A stretch of 64,000 nucleotides of DNA from Syngnathus acus (lineage: Eukaryota > Chordata > Actinopteri > Syngnathiformes > Syngnathidae): positions 13,581,384 to 13,645,383 of the forward strand of contig NC_051087.1 of assembly GCF_901709675.1 (NCBI RefSeq), given 5' to 3'. Shown piece after piece: positions 11,200-22,344 of the stretch. Position numbers and translations under genes: made by a program. The notes beneath the pieces were generated by a model. The model searched no databases. It was not told the origin of the DNA and saw nothing but the letters and a program-made list of their open reading frames with translations. Within the stretch, counting starts at the first letter, position 1. Each line of letters starts with the position of its first letter.

Positions 11200-11895
11200 A
11201 ATTGTCTGGGGCTTTATGCCCCTTTAAGGATCAGGAAATAAACAGTTTGTAGGCGAGGGGTCAGACAAAGCACGGGTCAAAAAATCCCTATGGGGGACAC
11301 AGAGGCCCCCCCATTGGAGCTAGGCCTGAAGGTGGGGCTCGAAGTTGAGCAATTGGTGGTCGGGCCAACACACATGGGGCTCAGGCCTAAAGGAAATCAC
11401 CCTTCTCATCGAGGGAGAGGGGCCATAGAAGGTCGGGTGAGCTTCAGTGGAAGGCAGGACCTTGGCAGTCCGATCTTTGACTACAGAAGCTTACTCTCAG
11501 TAAGAGGAATGTCACTTCTGAGGGTTGTGACAGAAAGAACATGATCCCAGATAACAGCGGACGAAATGCGTTTTCTTAGCAGGGTGTCCGGGCTCTTCTT
11601 TCGAGACAGCTCGATCATCGGATGAGTGATTTAGGGATGAGCTGCTGCTTTTCATATTGACAGGAGGCGCAATGTTCATCCTAAACAGATACCTGAGCTA
11701 CCTGGTTAGGATAACTCCCAGACGCCTGCCTGGTAAGGTGTTCCAAACACATAGCACTAGTGAGGAGAAATTGTCTTCTGGCTGGCTTGGGAACACCTCG
11801 GGATTACCCTGGAACAGCTGAACAAAGTGGCTGGGGAGAGGAACATTCCCTAATCAAGCTGCCCTCATGACCCAACCATGGATAAGCAGTAGAAT
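11200..11895 (+). mobile_element. 3' end of a Rex3/RTE-like LINE
   Basis: The plus strand carries a broken version of the C-terminal end of a fish RTE-type LINE polyprotein. Recognisable pieces are LVRITPRRLPGKVFQTHSTS near 11700-11760, [13 protein letters not shown] near 11780-11820, then ATGACCCAACCATGGATAAG just before the tail. Stops interrupt it. The element ends directly in the ATGG repeat that follows, as expected for Rex3, which carries GATG repeats at its 3' tail (known from the family). Confidence 0.75.
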
Positions 11896-12020
11896 ATGGA
11901 TGGATGGATGGATGGATGGATGGATGGATGGATGGATGGATGGATGGATGGATGGATGGATGGATGGATGGATGGATGGATGGATGGATGGATGGATGGA
12001 TGGACGGACGGACGGACGGA
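11896..12020 (+). repeat. (ATGG)n tail of the LINE, expanded
   Basis: About 27 copies of ATGG followed by a short GGAC block. It is continuous with the 3' end of the Rex3-like element, so it began as the retroposon tail and then grew as a microsatellite. ORFs across it (MDGW or HPSI repeats) are artefacts. Confidence 0.92.
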
Positions 12021-12024
12021 CTCA

Positions 12025-12200
12025 AGGTTTCTCATAATAGTTCCACAGTCAGGGTTTTGAGTGTTTCTCCTTGCTTTCCTGGGGGTTAAGATCAGGGAAT
12101 GTGGAAAATAATTGTCAACTGTGGCCATGTGAAGCCCTCAGAGACATTCTTGTGATAAGGGCTGTATAAATAAATTTGACTTGACTTGACTTGACGGACG
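12025..12200 (+). repeat. LINE/SINE 3' end with (TTGAC)n tail
   Basis: The stretch ends GGCTGTATAAATAAATTTGA followed by repeats of CTTGA. The same ending occurs at 37355-37385 (GGCTTTATAAATAAACTTGA then CTTGA). A shared terminal sequence with a short tandem tail is the mark of a retroposon 3' end. The family was not identified. Confidence 0.55.
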
Positions 12201-12385
12201 GATGGAACAATGGATGGATGGGGCCAGGATGGCTGGAAAGACATTCAGGATGCCCTTTTATTTCTCCGTAATACGTTGCTGAGGTATCAGATCGGGACTC
12301 GGTATGGATGGATGCAAATAACAATAATAATGCTAATAATAATAATAATTTATATGGTTGCCGCATCTGCCTCACAGTTGGTTTG

Positions 12386-12510
12386 AATACGAGCAACAGT
12401 GATTGTCTATATGTGCCTTGAGATTGGCTAGTGACCAGTCTAGGGTGTACCCCACCTCTTTGCCAGCATTGGCTGGAATTGATTCTAGCTTTTCAGGTGG
12501 ATGGTGACCC
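12386..12510 (+). repeat. L2-like 3' tail fragment
   Basis: It carries the TGTGCCTTGAGATTGGCTAG, GACCAGTCTAGGGTGTACCC and CTGGAATTGATTCTAGC motifs, a diverged copy of the common fish repeat whose tail reads 'GTGCCCTGCGATTGGCTGGC'. Other copies are at 31.2, 32.4, 35.4, 50.2, 51.8 and 59.1 kb. Confidence 0.65.
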
Positions 12511-12762
12511 ACCATATTTTCACAAACTGCAGAAATTATATCATGCTGATATAAGCAGTGAAACAAGACAGTGTTGTGTGTAGTATAAGACAAAACTATG
12601 ACATATTGTATTGTGAGGGTGTAAGTACAATGTTATCCATATCTTGAGAAATTGTCAGTATGTCTTCTTGACAGATTATACAGTATATTATCATTTAGAC
12701 AGAAATCAGACCTTGCTTGTTTACATGGCTGAATTAAATTGTCATTGTTGGTTTTATTTTAG

Positions 12763-12866
12763 CCCTAGCAGTTGAAGAGCGAGCCCGACAGCTGCATATG
12801 AAAGTACATTCCTATCGGCCTTCAGCTTCCCATGACCCTGAGTCGGACCTCAAGTATAAACGGGAG
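12763..12866 (+). CDS. rims1: rims1 exon, coiled/charged segment
   Basis: A 104-nt exon after TTTTATTTTAG, ending GGGAG|GTAAGA, phase 1 in and phase 0 out. It encodes ALAVEERARQLHMKVHSYRP and then a Ser/Asp-rich end. The VEER.RQ.. MKVH motif is conserved in RIM1 and RIM2 directly after the SIEQ of the previous exon, and the spliced frame joins exactly. Confidence 0.92.
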
Positions 12867-12939
12867 GTAAGACTTCTTATTCTTCATCTTCTTTAGAAAA
12901 ATAATCAGGTGGAATCTTTAAAGCAGTGTATGTGTGTAT

Positions 12940-13345
12940 TCAGACCTGATTGTTTGGTCCATTTTGAAAGGACCAGGGTTCGATTCTAACGCTGGTCCTG
13001 ACCTTTTATGCAGGTGTGAATACACGCAAATGAATCCTGGTGCGGATTAAAGAACCGGACCAAGACCCACTTTTTAAAGTGGTCTCGGTTTGCTTTCAAA
13101 CGGACTCTGATGAGGTTCACTTCTCGTGTGAATACAAACAGCGTAGATCTGAACCAACAGCACAAATATGCAGAGCAGGAACGCGGCGCGTAGGACTCGT
13201 ATGTTTTCCTCCATTTCTGGGTTTGTGCTCTGTGTACCGCCCTGGTCATTGCTGTCCAATGGGAGCACAGATCGTCACAAGCGTGGATGTTTATACTTCA
13301 CTTGCAAAATGTACAGTCTGAATAGGAACCGCACCAAATGAAAAA
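12940..13345. mobile_element. Possible diverged DNA-transposon MITE
   Basis: The segment begins around a TTTGGTCCATTTTGAAAGGA block and ends with GGAACCGCACCAAATG. The two are loosely inverted (GGTCC...ACC versus GGAACC...CCAAA). Between them are phrases such as CAGGTGTGAATACACGC and CTCGTGTGAATACAAAC that look like inner repeats. I see no clear target duplication. It might instead be plain intron. Confidence 0.35.
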
Positions 13346-13346
13346 A

Positions 13347-13455
13347 ATGGATGGATGGATGGATGGATGGATGGATGGATGGATGGATGGATGGATGGAT
13401 GGATGGATGGATGGATGGATGGATGGATGGATGGATGGATGGATGGATGGATGGA
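13347..13455 (+). repeat. (ATGG)n microsatellite
   Basis: About 27 uninterrupted copies of ATGG, ending 72 bases before the acceptor of the next rims1 exon. It is longer than most intronic arrays so near an exon. Confidence 0.97.
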
Positions 13456-13527
13456 AGTCGACAGCCTGTCTGTGTTGGAGTTGAGATATTCACTTTGAAA
13501 TTATAAATCTACGCTTGTTGTTCTTAG

Positions 13528-13688
13528 ATGTTTGCAGAACAGCGACGTAGCAGCGACAACATGTCTGCCAGGTCGTCAGACAGTGATATGAGCGATATGT
13601 CAGCTCTCTCCCGTGCCAGCAGTGCCTCTCGCCTCAGTAGCACCAGCTACATGTCTATCCAGTCAGAACGCCCAGGGGGACGTCTTAG
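13528..13688 (+). CDS. rims1: rims1 exon, Ser-rich SASRLSSTSYMS segment
   Basis: A 161-nt exon after TTCTTAG, ending CTT AG|GTCAGT, phase 0 in and phase 2 out. It encodes FAEQRRSSDNMSARSSDSDM, then SDMSALSRASSASRLSSTSY and MSIQSERPGGRL. The DN.SA.SSDSD.SD.SA.SR.SSASRLSSTS.MS.QSERP pattern is a hallmark of RIM proteins. The ATG at its first base is an internal methionine. Confidence 0.95.
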
Positions 13689-13956
13689 GTCAGTTCTTTT
13701 GTTAAGTCATACATTGATTACATTTTCAAATTTTATTTACTTAGGTTCAACTAAGTTTGGAAATTGGTATCAACATATTTTTGGGGAATCAGCATGTGTT
13801 TGAATCTGTTGCTAGTAAAATGCATGCTAATGGCTGTGTATCTTTTCTGTTTTGCATGGCAACTGCTGCATGTTTCCGTCCAACTTTGTGCACTGCTCCT
13901 CTCTATCACATACAAACACATAAAACAATGGCGGGATGAAAACAAACATCACTCAG

Positions 13957-14109
13957 GTCTAAGTCATTAGAGGAGGAAAAAAAAGACAGGCGCATCTCAT
14001 GGGGGGTGACTAGGGAAGAGGAGAGGAAGAGGGCAGCAGGAAAAAGACGTTTCTCAGAGGAGTTGAAGCGCAGGAGACACACTGTCGCTGGAGAAACAGA
14101 GGAGTCCAG
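13957..14109 (+). CDS. rims1: rims1 exon, highly charged cassette
   Basis: A 153-nt stretch after ACTCAG, ending TCC AG|GTAAAA, phase 2 to 2, open throughout. It encodes SKSLEEEKKDRRISWGVTRE, then EERKRAAGKRRFSEELKRRR and HTVAGETEES. It is dominated by Lys, Arg and Glu and is likely helical. I do not recall it from the main mammalian RIM1 isoform, so it may be an optional or fish-retained cassette. Splice sites and frame are good. Confidence 0.7.
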
Positions 14110-15637
<1,528 letters not shown>

Positions 15638-15855
15638 TCGGCAGATGAGAGCATCAGCGGGACGCAGCATGCTCAAGAGCTCCAGTGTTAGTGGGGAGAT
15701 CTACACGCAGGAGCGCACTGATGGCAGCCAGTCAGACACAGCACTCGGCACAGTGGGGGGAGGCAGCAAGAAGAGACGCTCCAGTCTCAGTGCAAGGGTG
15801 GTGGCCATTGTTGGAAACCGCCGCAGCCGAAGTACTTCCCAGATAAGTGGCCCTG
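15638..15855 (+). CDS. rims1: rims1 exon, GRSMLKSSSVSGEIYT..KKRRSSLSA
   Basis: A 218-nt exon. The acceptor used is TTCTGAAG at 15637, not the CAG seven bases later, because only the first keeps phase 2 open (the later one gives an immediate stop). It encodes SRQMRASAGRSMLKSSSVSG, EIYTQERTDGSQSDTALGTV, GGGSKKRRSSLSARVVAIVG and NRRSRSTSQIS. This closely follows RIM1. The exit is phase 1 at CCTG|GTGAGT. Confidence 0.95.
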
Positions 15856-17212
15856 GTGAGTTGCCACAGCAAATGCTAACAACTCAAAAATTCTTCTTTT
15901 TAGAATGTAAATCCAAGATGATGTTGCTTCCCCCAAAAATGGCATGCACTACTACTTGGTGGTGAGATGAAAAAAAACAGTTGGCCTCATGTGAAGATTG
16001 GAAAAGAAAAGGGACGTGTAATTTGCTAAAATTCCATGATTCAATTGCTTATGAGCCAGATGTCCAAATTGATTAATTTTGGTATTTTCATAAGCCAAAT
16101 CTGAATTATATATCATGCACATTTTACTGAGTGGACTCCATCAACATTCAGACACTCAAACATCTGTGTTCAGCGCATGTATCCAGAGCCACACATAAAA
16201 ACAATGTTTCACAACAAAAAAGATTTGTCCTGGGGAGCAGACGGTACTGAAGTACCAATAATTCCAAATGTCTTTTTATTCTATAAAAGTTTCATCCCCC
16301 GCTGTCCCACTGCGTGTTATCAAAGAAGAAACAATAATGATGTATTTTTCAAACTTAAGGGAACATTGTAGATAGATGAGAGTCACCAAGAGCTTAGCTC
16401 CCGGTTACACGAGACGTGTCTGAATCCAACTCCCATTCAGACAGACTGACCATGAAAGTCAAGCTCCATTATTCCCTTTCTTTGGGTCAGACATTAAAAG
16501 CTATTTGGCCACACTAGGCCTGGAGGGATGTCTAGCCTTATGTCACTGAAGTGGAGAAGAGAGATAGGAAGTCGAGATATAAGGAGATGTAGCTAGCTCA
16601 CTGAAAAAAAAATCCTTTGTCTATGTGTTGGATGAGAACTGAGGCAAGTAAGGAATATTTCCAATTAAATCTGTACTTTTGCTTTGTGCAGTTTGGGTAC
16701 AAGATATTTTAATATTTTTTGACATCTTTTCTCCTTGCACCACCTGTTTCATTATAAGGAGTGAGTCAAGAGTCTGCATTGGGTCAGTCAGCTTGTTTTT
16801 CTAGCAAAGCGTTTCCTGTTTCTGGCTACTGGAGGGAGAGAGTAAAAGTACATGTGTAGGTCCTTTGGTCATGCGCCACACAGACACATCACAGAATACT
16901 AAACTGCTTTTATTGATACATTTATACTGTCTGAAATATGGTGACTGGCCTTCTATTGTATCTGCAAAATGGGAAAATAGATCACGCTAGTTTTTCTCCT
17001 ACGCTCTGGTTTACCTTGCACAATATTATATACTAAGTTCAAGTGTTTGAAATAATGGTCTAAATTACAATATCACTATGGAGGCTGCTGGAACGGTTTG
17101 TACGAAAAGTCATACAGTACATTCTGTCCCTCTCTCGTGCTCTCTCTCTCGCACTCTCTCTTGCACTCTCTTGCTTCCTCGCTCTTCTTTTTTCCTTTTT
17201 TTTTTTTTGCAG
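15856..17212. other. rims1 intron, nothing recognised
   Basis: About 1.36 kb of intron without a recognisable exon or transposon end. It closes with a very long polypyrimidine tract (17125-17210: TCTC repeats then poly-T) ahead of the acceptor. Confidence 0.45.
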
Positions 17213-17357
17213 AGGCAAAGACTAAAAAGGAGAAAGGAGCACCGATCCAGAGGAGCACAGAGACCGGCATGGCAGTGGAGCTGACGAGGAACATGAGTCG
17301 GCAGCCCAGCAAAGAGTCCAACAATGGCAGCATGAACAGCTACAACTCTGAGGGGAA
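17213..17357 (+). CDS. rims1: rims1 exon, PIQRSTETGMAVE segment
   Basis: A 145-nt exon after TTTTTTGCAG, ending GGGGAA|GTTAGT, phase 1 in and 2 out. It encodes AKTKKEKGAPIQRSTETGMA, VELTRNMSRQPSKESNNGSM and NSYNSEGN across the junction. IQRSTETGMAVE and RQPS.ES..GS.NSY.SEGN are conserved blocks ahead of the RIM C2B domain. The donor GTTAGT is a less common but valid GT site. Confidence 0.95.
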
Positions 17358-17713
17358 GTTAGTAACTTTTTCACTTTTTATATATTACTTTTTACAATAA
17401 GGCTACATTTTATACATTGTTTGTTAAAACTGTTTTCAACAATTCAACTAGTCACTAACAATAGTGGGAACGTTATTTCGATTTCTTTGTGTGTCTTGGC
17501 ATGTGAAGAAATTGACAATAAAGCAGACTTTGACTTTTGAATTAGGGAAAAACAGCAAAATCACATCTTTTTCCAAGAGTTACTTTGCTACATCTGACTA
17601 GATAGCAAAATAGGTACAGTAACCATGAACTTACTGAATATTGGGCTAACACATTGAAGCTGTTTATAAATGATTAGCAAAGAGAAATTAATACGTTTAG
17701 AAAGACCAATGAT

Positions 17714-18065
17714 TACCTCTGGTAATACTAAATAATGAGGGTTTGTGTATAAAATAAAAGCTTCCTTTCTCCAGTAATGTCTGTCTTGGTCTTGTTCGTG
17801 CGGCACTATTTGCCTGGCGGACGGACATGCAATCAAAACACCACTTTCCTCCCCAGTGACCGTGTTTGGTCACGTATCCCTACGCTCAGCAAATCGGTGC
17901 TGCATAACAGCGGTCCACAACCTTTTTACTAATGAGTGTATAAGTGTACGTATTTAGACATCACAAAAATCACGAAAAATCCATAGACACGCCGCACCAG
18001 ACTACACGCCGCAGGATTCGAAGCTTGTGCAAAAAATAGCAGCTTATAGTCCGGGAAATACGGTA
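17714..18065 (-). mobile_element. Right half of a CCGTATTTTCC-end element
   Basis: The segment ends with CTTATAGTCCGGGAAATACG followed by GTA, an inverted version of the left end at 23770. Inside it shares text with 23770-24455, for example GGCACTATTTGCCTGGCGGA and AACAGCGGTCCACAACCT. Only the right part is present here. The element ends 151 bases upstream of the next rims1 exon. Confidence 0.75.
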
Positions 18066-18216
18066 TATGTTTATGGTATTTGTTGGAAGTATTTTTTTCA
18101 CTTATCAGTGACTAACAGCAAATTGATTCTGTTAAAGAAAAACAACCTGAAAAAGAATTTACCTGTGTCTTTACCAAATTGTGTGTTTTCTGTGTTTGTT
18201 TTTGTTCTTCTCTTAG

Positions 18217-18326
18217 TATCTTCTCTGGAGTCAATCTGGGAGCAAGCAGCCAGTTCAGCGACTTTTTGGATGGCCTTGGTCCGGCTCAGTTAGTGGGAAG
18301 GCAAACACTTGCTACACCCGCAATAG
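18217..18326 (+). CDS. rims1: rims1 exon, SQFSDFLDGLGPAQLVGRQT
   Basis: A 110-nt exon after CTTCTCTTAG, ending ATAG|GTGTGA, phase 2 in and 1 out. It encodes IFSGVNLGASSQFSDFLDGL then GPAQLVGRQTLATPAIG. This block is virtually identical in all RIM1 and RIM2 proteins and immediately precedes the C2B domain. Confidence 0.97.
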
Positions 18327-18601
18327 GTGTGATTGTGCTCACATTTTAGTTCAGTTTGGACTGCATTGTTTGTGGATTGTTTGTGTTGCTCTGATTTTCC
18401 ATACCTTGATCGAGCATACATTTGGTTTTATTGCAACATTGAGACTTTGACAATGAGGCATTGTTGAGATTTTCAGCTTCCCACAAAAGAGCACTCTGTT
18501 GAGTTATATTTCAAGCATATTTCATAGTCATACTGCAATACAAAACAAACTCGTATAGATCTATAGTAATTATCTTGCCACCATCTTCCTTTGTTATACA
18601 G

Positions 18602-18703
18602 GTGACATCCAGATCGGTATGATGGAGAAAAAGGGTCAGCTGGAGGTGGAGGTTATCAGAGCACGAGGTCTTGTACAAAAGCCAGGCTCGAAATCCCTCC
18701 CAG
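18602..18703 (+). CDS. rims1: rims1 exon, start of C2B domain
   Basis: A 102-nt exon after TTATACAG, ending CCAG|GTAAAG, phase 1 to 1. It encodes DIQIGMMEKKGQLEVEVIRA then RGLVQKPGSKSLP. The GQLEVEVIRARGL strand opens the C2B beta-sandwich. RIM C2B does not bind calcium (family knowledge); it interacts with membranes, liprin-alpha and other partners at release sites. Confidence 0.97.
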
Positions 18704-19501
18704 GTAAAGACTGTAGCTTAATTGAAATAATACAACAATCACTCTTTTTTTACCATATCGCTAATACAAGATCAGTTTGGAGACATTAGGCAAAGCTTGG
18801 TGCCTGACTTTGCTCTCTGTTGGGAGCAAAAATGCCTGTCTCGAAAGCCTTCACTTTGAACTTTAGCATTTGAAGCTCAGAATTCGCAGTGGTCAGAGAA
18901 ATGCTGTAGTTCTTTATTTGCTTTTCTCCATGATCTTTTTTTATTCTCAATTCTTGGTAACATGTACAATTCTCAAGATATGTCGGCTTCACGTTGGCCT
19001 ATTGCAGGGGTATCCGAACCCGGACCTGGAGGACAGCTATCCCGCATGTTTTTGTTTCCCTTCTCCAACACACCTAATTCAAATGATCAGAATCGTGATT
19101 AGGCTTCTACAGAGATTGCTAATGAGCTGATCATTTGAAGTAGGTATGGTGGAGGAGGGAAACTTCAAACAAGAAACAAGACATACAAGAGAGCAGCCCT
19201 CGAGGACCGGATTTGGACATCCCTGGTCTTGTGGTTAGCACATCCGCTTGACATTTCTGAAGTCTGGCGTTTGGGTTTGGAAGCTCAGCTCAGGCCCCCT
19301 TGCGCGGGTTTTTCTCTGGGTATAACAAAGTCACCTAGGATAGGCCTAGCAGTTTAGAAAACAATGGGTCTTTGGGTCCCGTGAAATTTAAAACAGTTTT
19401 TCTTTTCTTATCCTTTGTTTAATGGCGAAAATGCCATTTCAACATTCTTCAATGTCTTTTACCATCATTGTTTTTTTCTATTGTTTCGTCCCTGCCTTCA
19501 G
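18704..19501. other. rims1 intron containing a palindromic hAT MITE
   Basis: The intron holds the 19005-19225 MITE. Otherwise it is AT-rich non-coding sequence with no extra exon. Confidence 0.5.
19005..19225 (+). mobile_element. Palindromic hAT-type MITE
   Basis: Left end CAGGGGTATCCGAACCCGGA, right end GAGGACCGGATTTGGACATC then CCTG: an inverted pair. The two arms also mirror each other (ACACCTAATTCAAATGATCA against TGATCATTTGAAGTAGGTAT). It has no coding sequence. A fragment of the same family occurs at 40580-40670. Flanks GCCTATTG and GTCTTGTG agree at only 5 of 8 bases, so the copy is old. Confidence 0.8.
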
Positions 19502-19641
19502 CACCTTATGTCAAGGTCTACCTGCTGAAAAATGGAGCATACGTAGCCAAAAAGAAAACCAAGATTGCACGGAAAACACTTGACCCACTGTACCAGCAAG
19601 CACTGCTGTTTGAGGAAAGTCCACAGGGTAAAGTCCTACAG
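19502..19641 (+). CDS. rims1: rims1 exon, C2B domain middle
   Basis: A 140-nt exon after GCCTTCAG, ending CTACAG|GTGAGT, phase 1 in and 0 out. It encodes PYVKVYLLKNGAYVAKKKTK, IARKTLDPLYQQALLFEESP and QGKVLQ. The basic K-K-K-T-K patch and the RKTLDPLYQQ loop are typical of RIM C2B. ARKTLDPLYQQ favours RIM1 over RIM2 at the Asp. Confidence 0.97.
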
Positions 19642-19765
19642 GTGAGTGGAAAATACTATCGATTTTTTTTATTCTTACTTTCATGTCTATATTCCCATGT
19701 TAGAAATATATTTTAGAAGGGATGAACTAGACCAGCATAGCAAATAATTGCATGGCCTTCTTCAG

Positions 19766-19984
19766 GTGATTGTATGGGGGGACTACGGCCGCATGGACCA
19801 TAAAAGCTTCATGGGAGTTGCGCAAATTCTCCTGGAGGAACTGGACTTATCAAGCACAGTAATTGGCTGGTACAAGTTGTTTCCACCTTCCTCTTTGGTG
19901 GATCCAACTCTGGCGTCCCTCACACGGCGAGCTTCTCAGTCGTCGCTGGACAGCTCCTCTGGACCGCCCGGGATCCGATCCTAG
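19766..19984 (+). CDS. rims1: rims1 last coding exon, C2B end and stop
   Basis: A 219-nt terminal coding exon after TTCTTCAG, phase 0, ending at TAG 19982-19984. It encodes VIVWGDYGRMDHKSFMGVAQ, ILLEELDLSSTVIGWYKLFP and PSSLVDPTLASLTRRASQSS, ending DSSSGPPGIRS. VIVWGDYGRMDHK.FMGVAQILL.EL closes the C2B fold. The ending GPP.IRS is RIM1-like, where RIM2 ends differently. With EELDLSS and GWYK this supports rims1 rather than rims2. Confidence 0.97.
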   Translation: MIVWGDYGRMDHKSFMGVAQILLEELDLSSTVIGWYKLFPPSSLVDPTLASLTRRASQSSLDSSSGPPGIRS

Positions 19985-22270
19985 TGGGCCGACAGCTCAA
20001 CACCGCTCTGCGAGTGATTAACTCCTGACATGCACTGTAAGAAGGGATAGAACGCTGAAGCAGAAATGTAGAGCAACAACAATCAGAAAACACATTTCTT
20101 GAGATCTGACAATCACTTCTGTCGTGGTTCATTTCGTCTGTTCTGGGGAGCGCCACTTTTCAGTGTTCCATAAAAATTTAGAAAAATGTCTCAGTTTTGC
20201 TTTGTGTGTGTACGCTGAAGATTGGGGGCTGACGACAGACAACAGGCGGTAGCTTTCAAGTTGAGCTGATGAAGTAGATACAAGATGAATGCCATGTGAC
20301 AAATGAAGCAGGGTGGCTTTTAGCTGAAAACAGCCAAGCAATGAATTGTACTTAAGCGTTGGAATGTATGAACTTGAGACAGAGGTAACCTGCCGCCACA
20401 TCTGCAGGTAGTGAGGGTACTGGCATCCTATCTGCAGGGGCCTCTCTAGAACCCCATCAGACTGCCAGCACCTCTGCCCAGGAGCAGGGGGCTTTCACAT
20501 GGGTATTAACTCTGGAAGCACAGGGCCTTCTTCTGGTGCCTACACCCTGAAGCCGCATCACCGGTCCCTCTCTCTGTCGAAAGATCCTCTTTTCAAAATG
20601 TTTACCATGGCTTCTCCAAAGCCATACTGTCTTGTGTGTTTGTTTTGTTGTCTATTTATTTCTCCTCTGTTACTATTGCACAAAATGATTTTATAGTGTG
20701 TTAAATGCTCATGATTTGTTGTCAGTCTGGTGTGTGCATGGAGAGAAAAATCAAGCGATTTAAAAAAAAAAAAGAAAAAAAGGGAAATGAAACTATTTAT
20801 TGTCTGCAGGTTTTGTGCAGGTAAGGGGACTGGTGATTAAGACACATCTTAGATTTTTAAACATGCGACTAAATGAAGTTGTCTGTGTACAGATGTGTAT
20901 TAGGCCTTCCAGGAGGATGACCAACAAATAAACGTGTGTTACAATTAAACGTCACAGAAATCACTCAAAAACCTGAAAAAAAGAAAATCTTTATTTACCA
21001 AAGGAAGAGTTTGTTATCAGTCAAAATACCCTCACCCAAGCATGTTTAAATGTTTTTATTGAACCTTTATTTTATGTTCTCTTGGGAATTGAACACAAGC
21101 ACAAGAGCTTGATTTTTTACAACTAAAAGTTTAACTTTTTAAAAAAAAAAAAAAAAACGTAGTTTTGAAAAGAGAAAAAACTGAGAAGCCCACTGGCCCT
21201 GTTCATTTTGGTGTAGTTATTAGGAAACAGAAAAAGAGAAACTGCTCACACTTTTTATTGTGTAACACTGTTCATGTGCAAGTTACCAATCAGACTGATC
21301 TGTCAGGACAACATAAAAGCTCATTCTCCATTTGCCCTACGGACCCCCTCTCACATTGTAAGAAGGGGGCTGGTATGACCTGCTCCGAGCTGCATGTAAT
21401 TTTCTTTAGGAATCAGTTACATAAAAAAAAGATACAGAACTGGATACGTGTTTTTTTTTCCCACTTAACTGTAGGGCCGCTTGTATGTTGCATGCAGTTG
21501 TACAGTTTGCTCGTAATTGAATAGTGGTAAAACCAATAAATGGAAGCCATTCCCATCACACAAATGCAATGGAATCTAACTGCGGTCTATGCCATGTCCC
21601 TCAGTCAGGTGCTGAACGTCTCTCAAACAGAATCGGAAGATTACGTTGACGTTGTTCCTCATCCCCTCTGACAGATGTACTGTAGTCGTGAGCAGACCTC
21701 ACAACCCCTCCTGCTGTTATTCCACATCATTGTATACCTCCGAGGAGCTGGTGCATCAATAAACATGTAAAGTGCAAATGCAAATCAGATCCACTTATAT
21801 GGAACTATATCTTTTGGTTCAACATTGTCAGATAGGATATTGTGCATTATGAAGTAGAAAAGCAAATACAGAGCCAGTGACACACTGTAAATATTCAACA
21901 GCCATTCAACCAGGGGCCAATTCATTTAATGAGGATTTATGAATCCACTGTTGGGGACCACACAGTGGGACAGCTCAAGGTAATAGACTTGGGTTTGCAG
22001 TGCTCAGCCATTAAAACGAACAAGTCTGTAAAAGATGTCTTAATGATCATTTAAAGTTCAAACCCTTTCCCATTTTGAAAATGTTTTTTTTTTTTCATTG
22101 TCAGTATTAACAGGAAAATATTGATTGTTTACAGCGTATGTGTTCCACTGAAAGAAAATTGATTGCAACATTTCTTGTTTGTATAACAGATGTGGCTCAA
22201 ATGATGTGTATGTTTTCTATTTCAAAATGTTAATTTTTATGATTTACAAATAAAAAGAATGTGTGGAAGA
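19985..22270 (+). other. rims1: rims1 3'UTR (probable) with several AATAAA signals
   Basis: Sequence after the stop without coding potential. AATAAA hexamers occur at about 20927, 21535, 21758 and 22249. The last is followed by GAATGTGTGGAAG and precedes an hAT insertion at 22345. I infer that the UTR ends at one of these sites, most likely more than one. Transcript data would be needed to choose. Confidence 0.55.
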
Positions 22271-22344
22271 AAATGCACATCTATTCATTTAAACTTTTAT
22301 CCATTCTTTGAGGCAAAAGTTTTTCGAGCAAGTTCACCCTAGAG

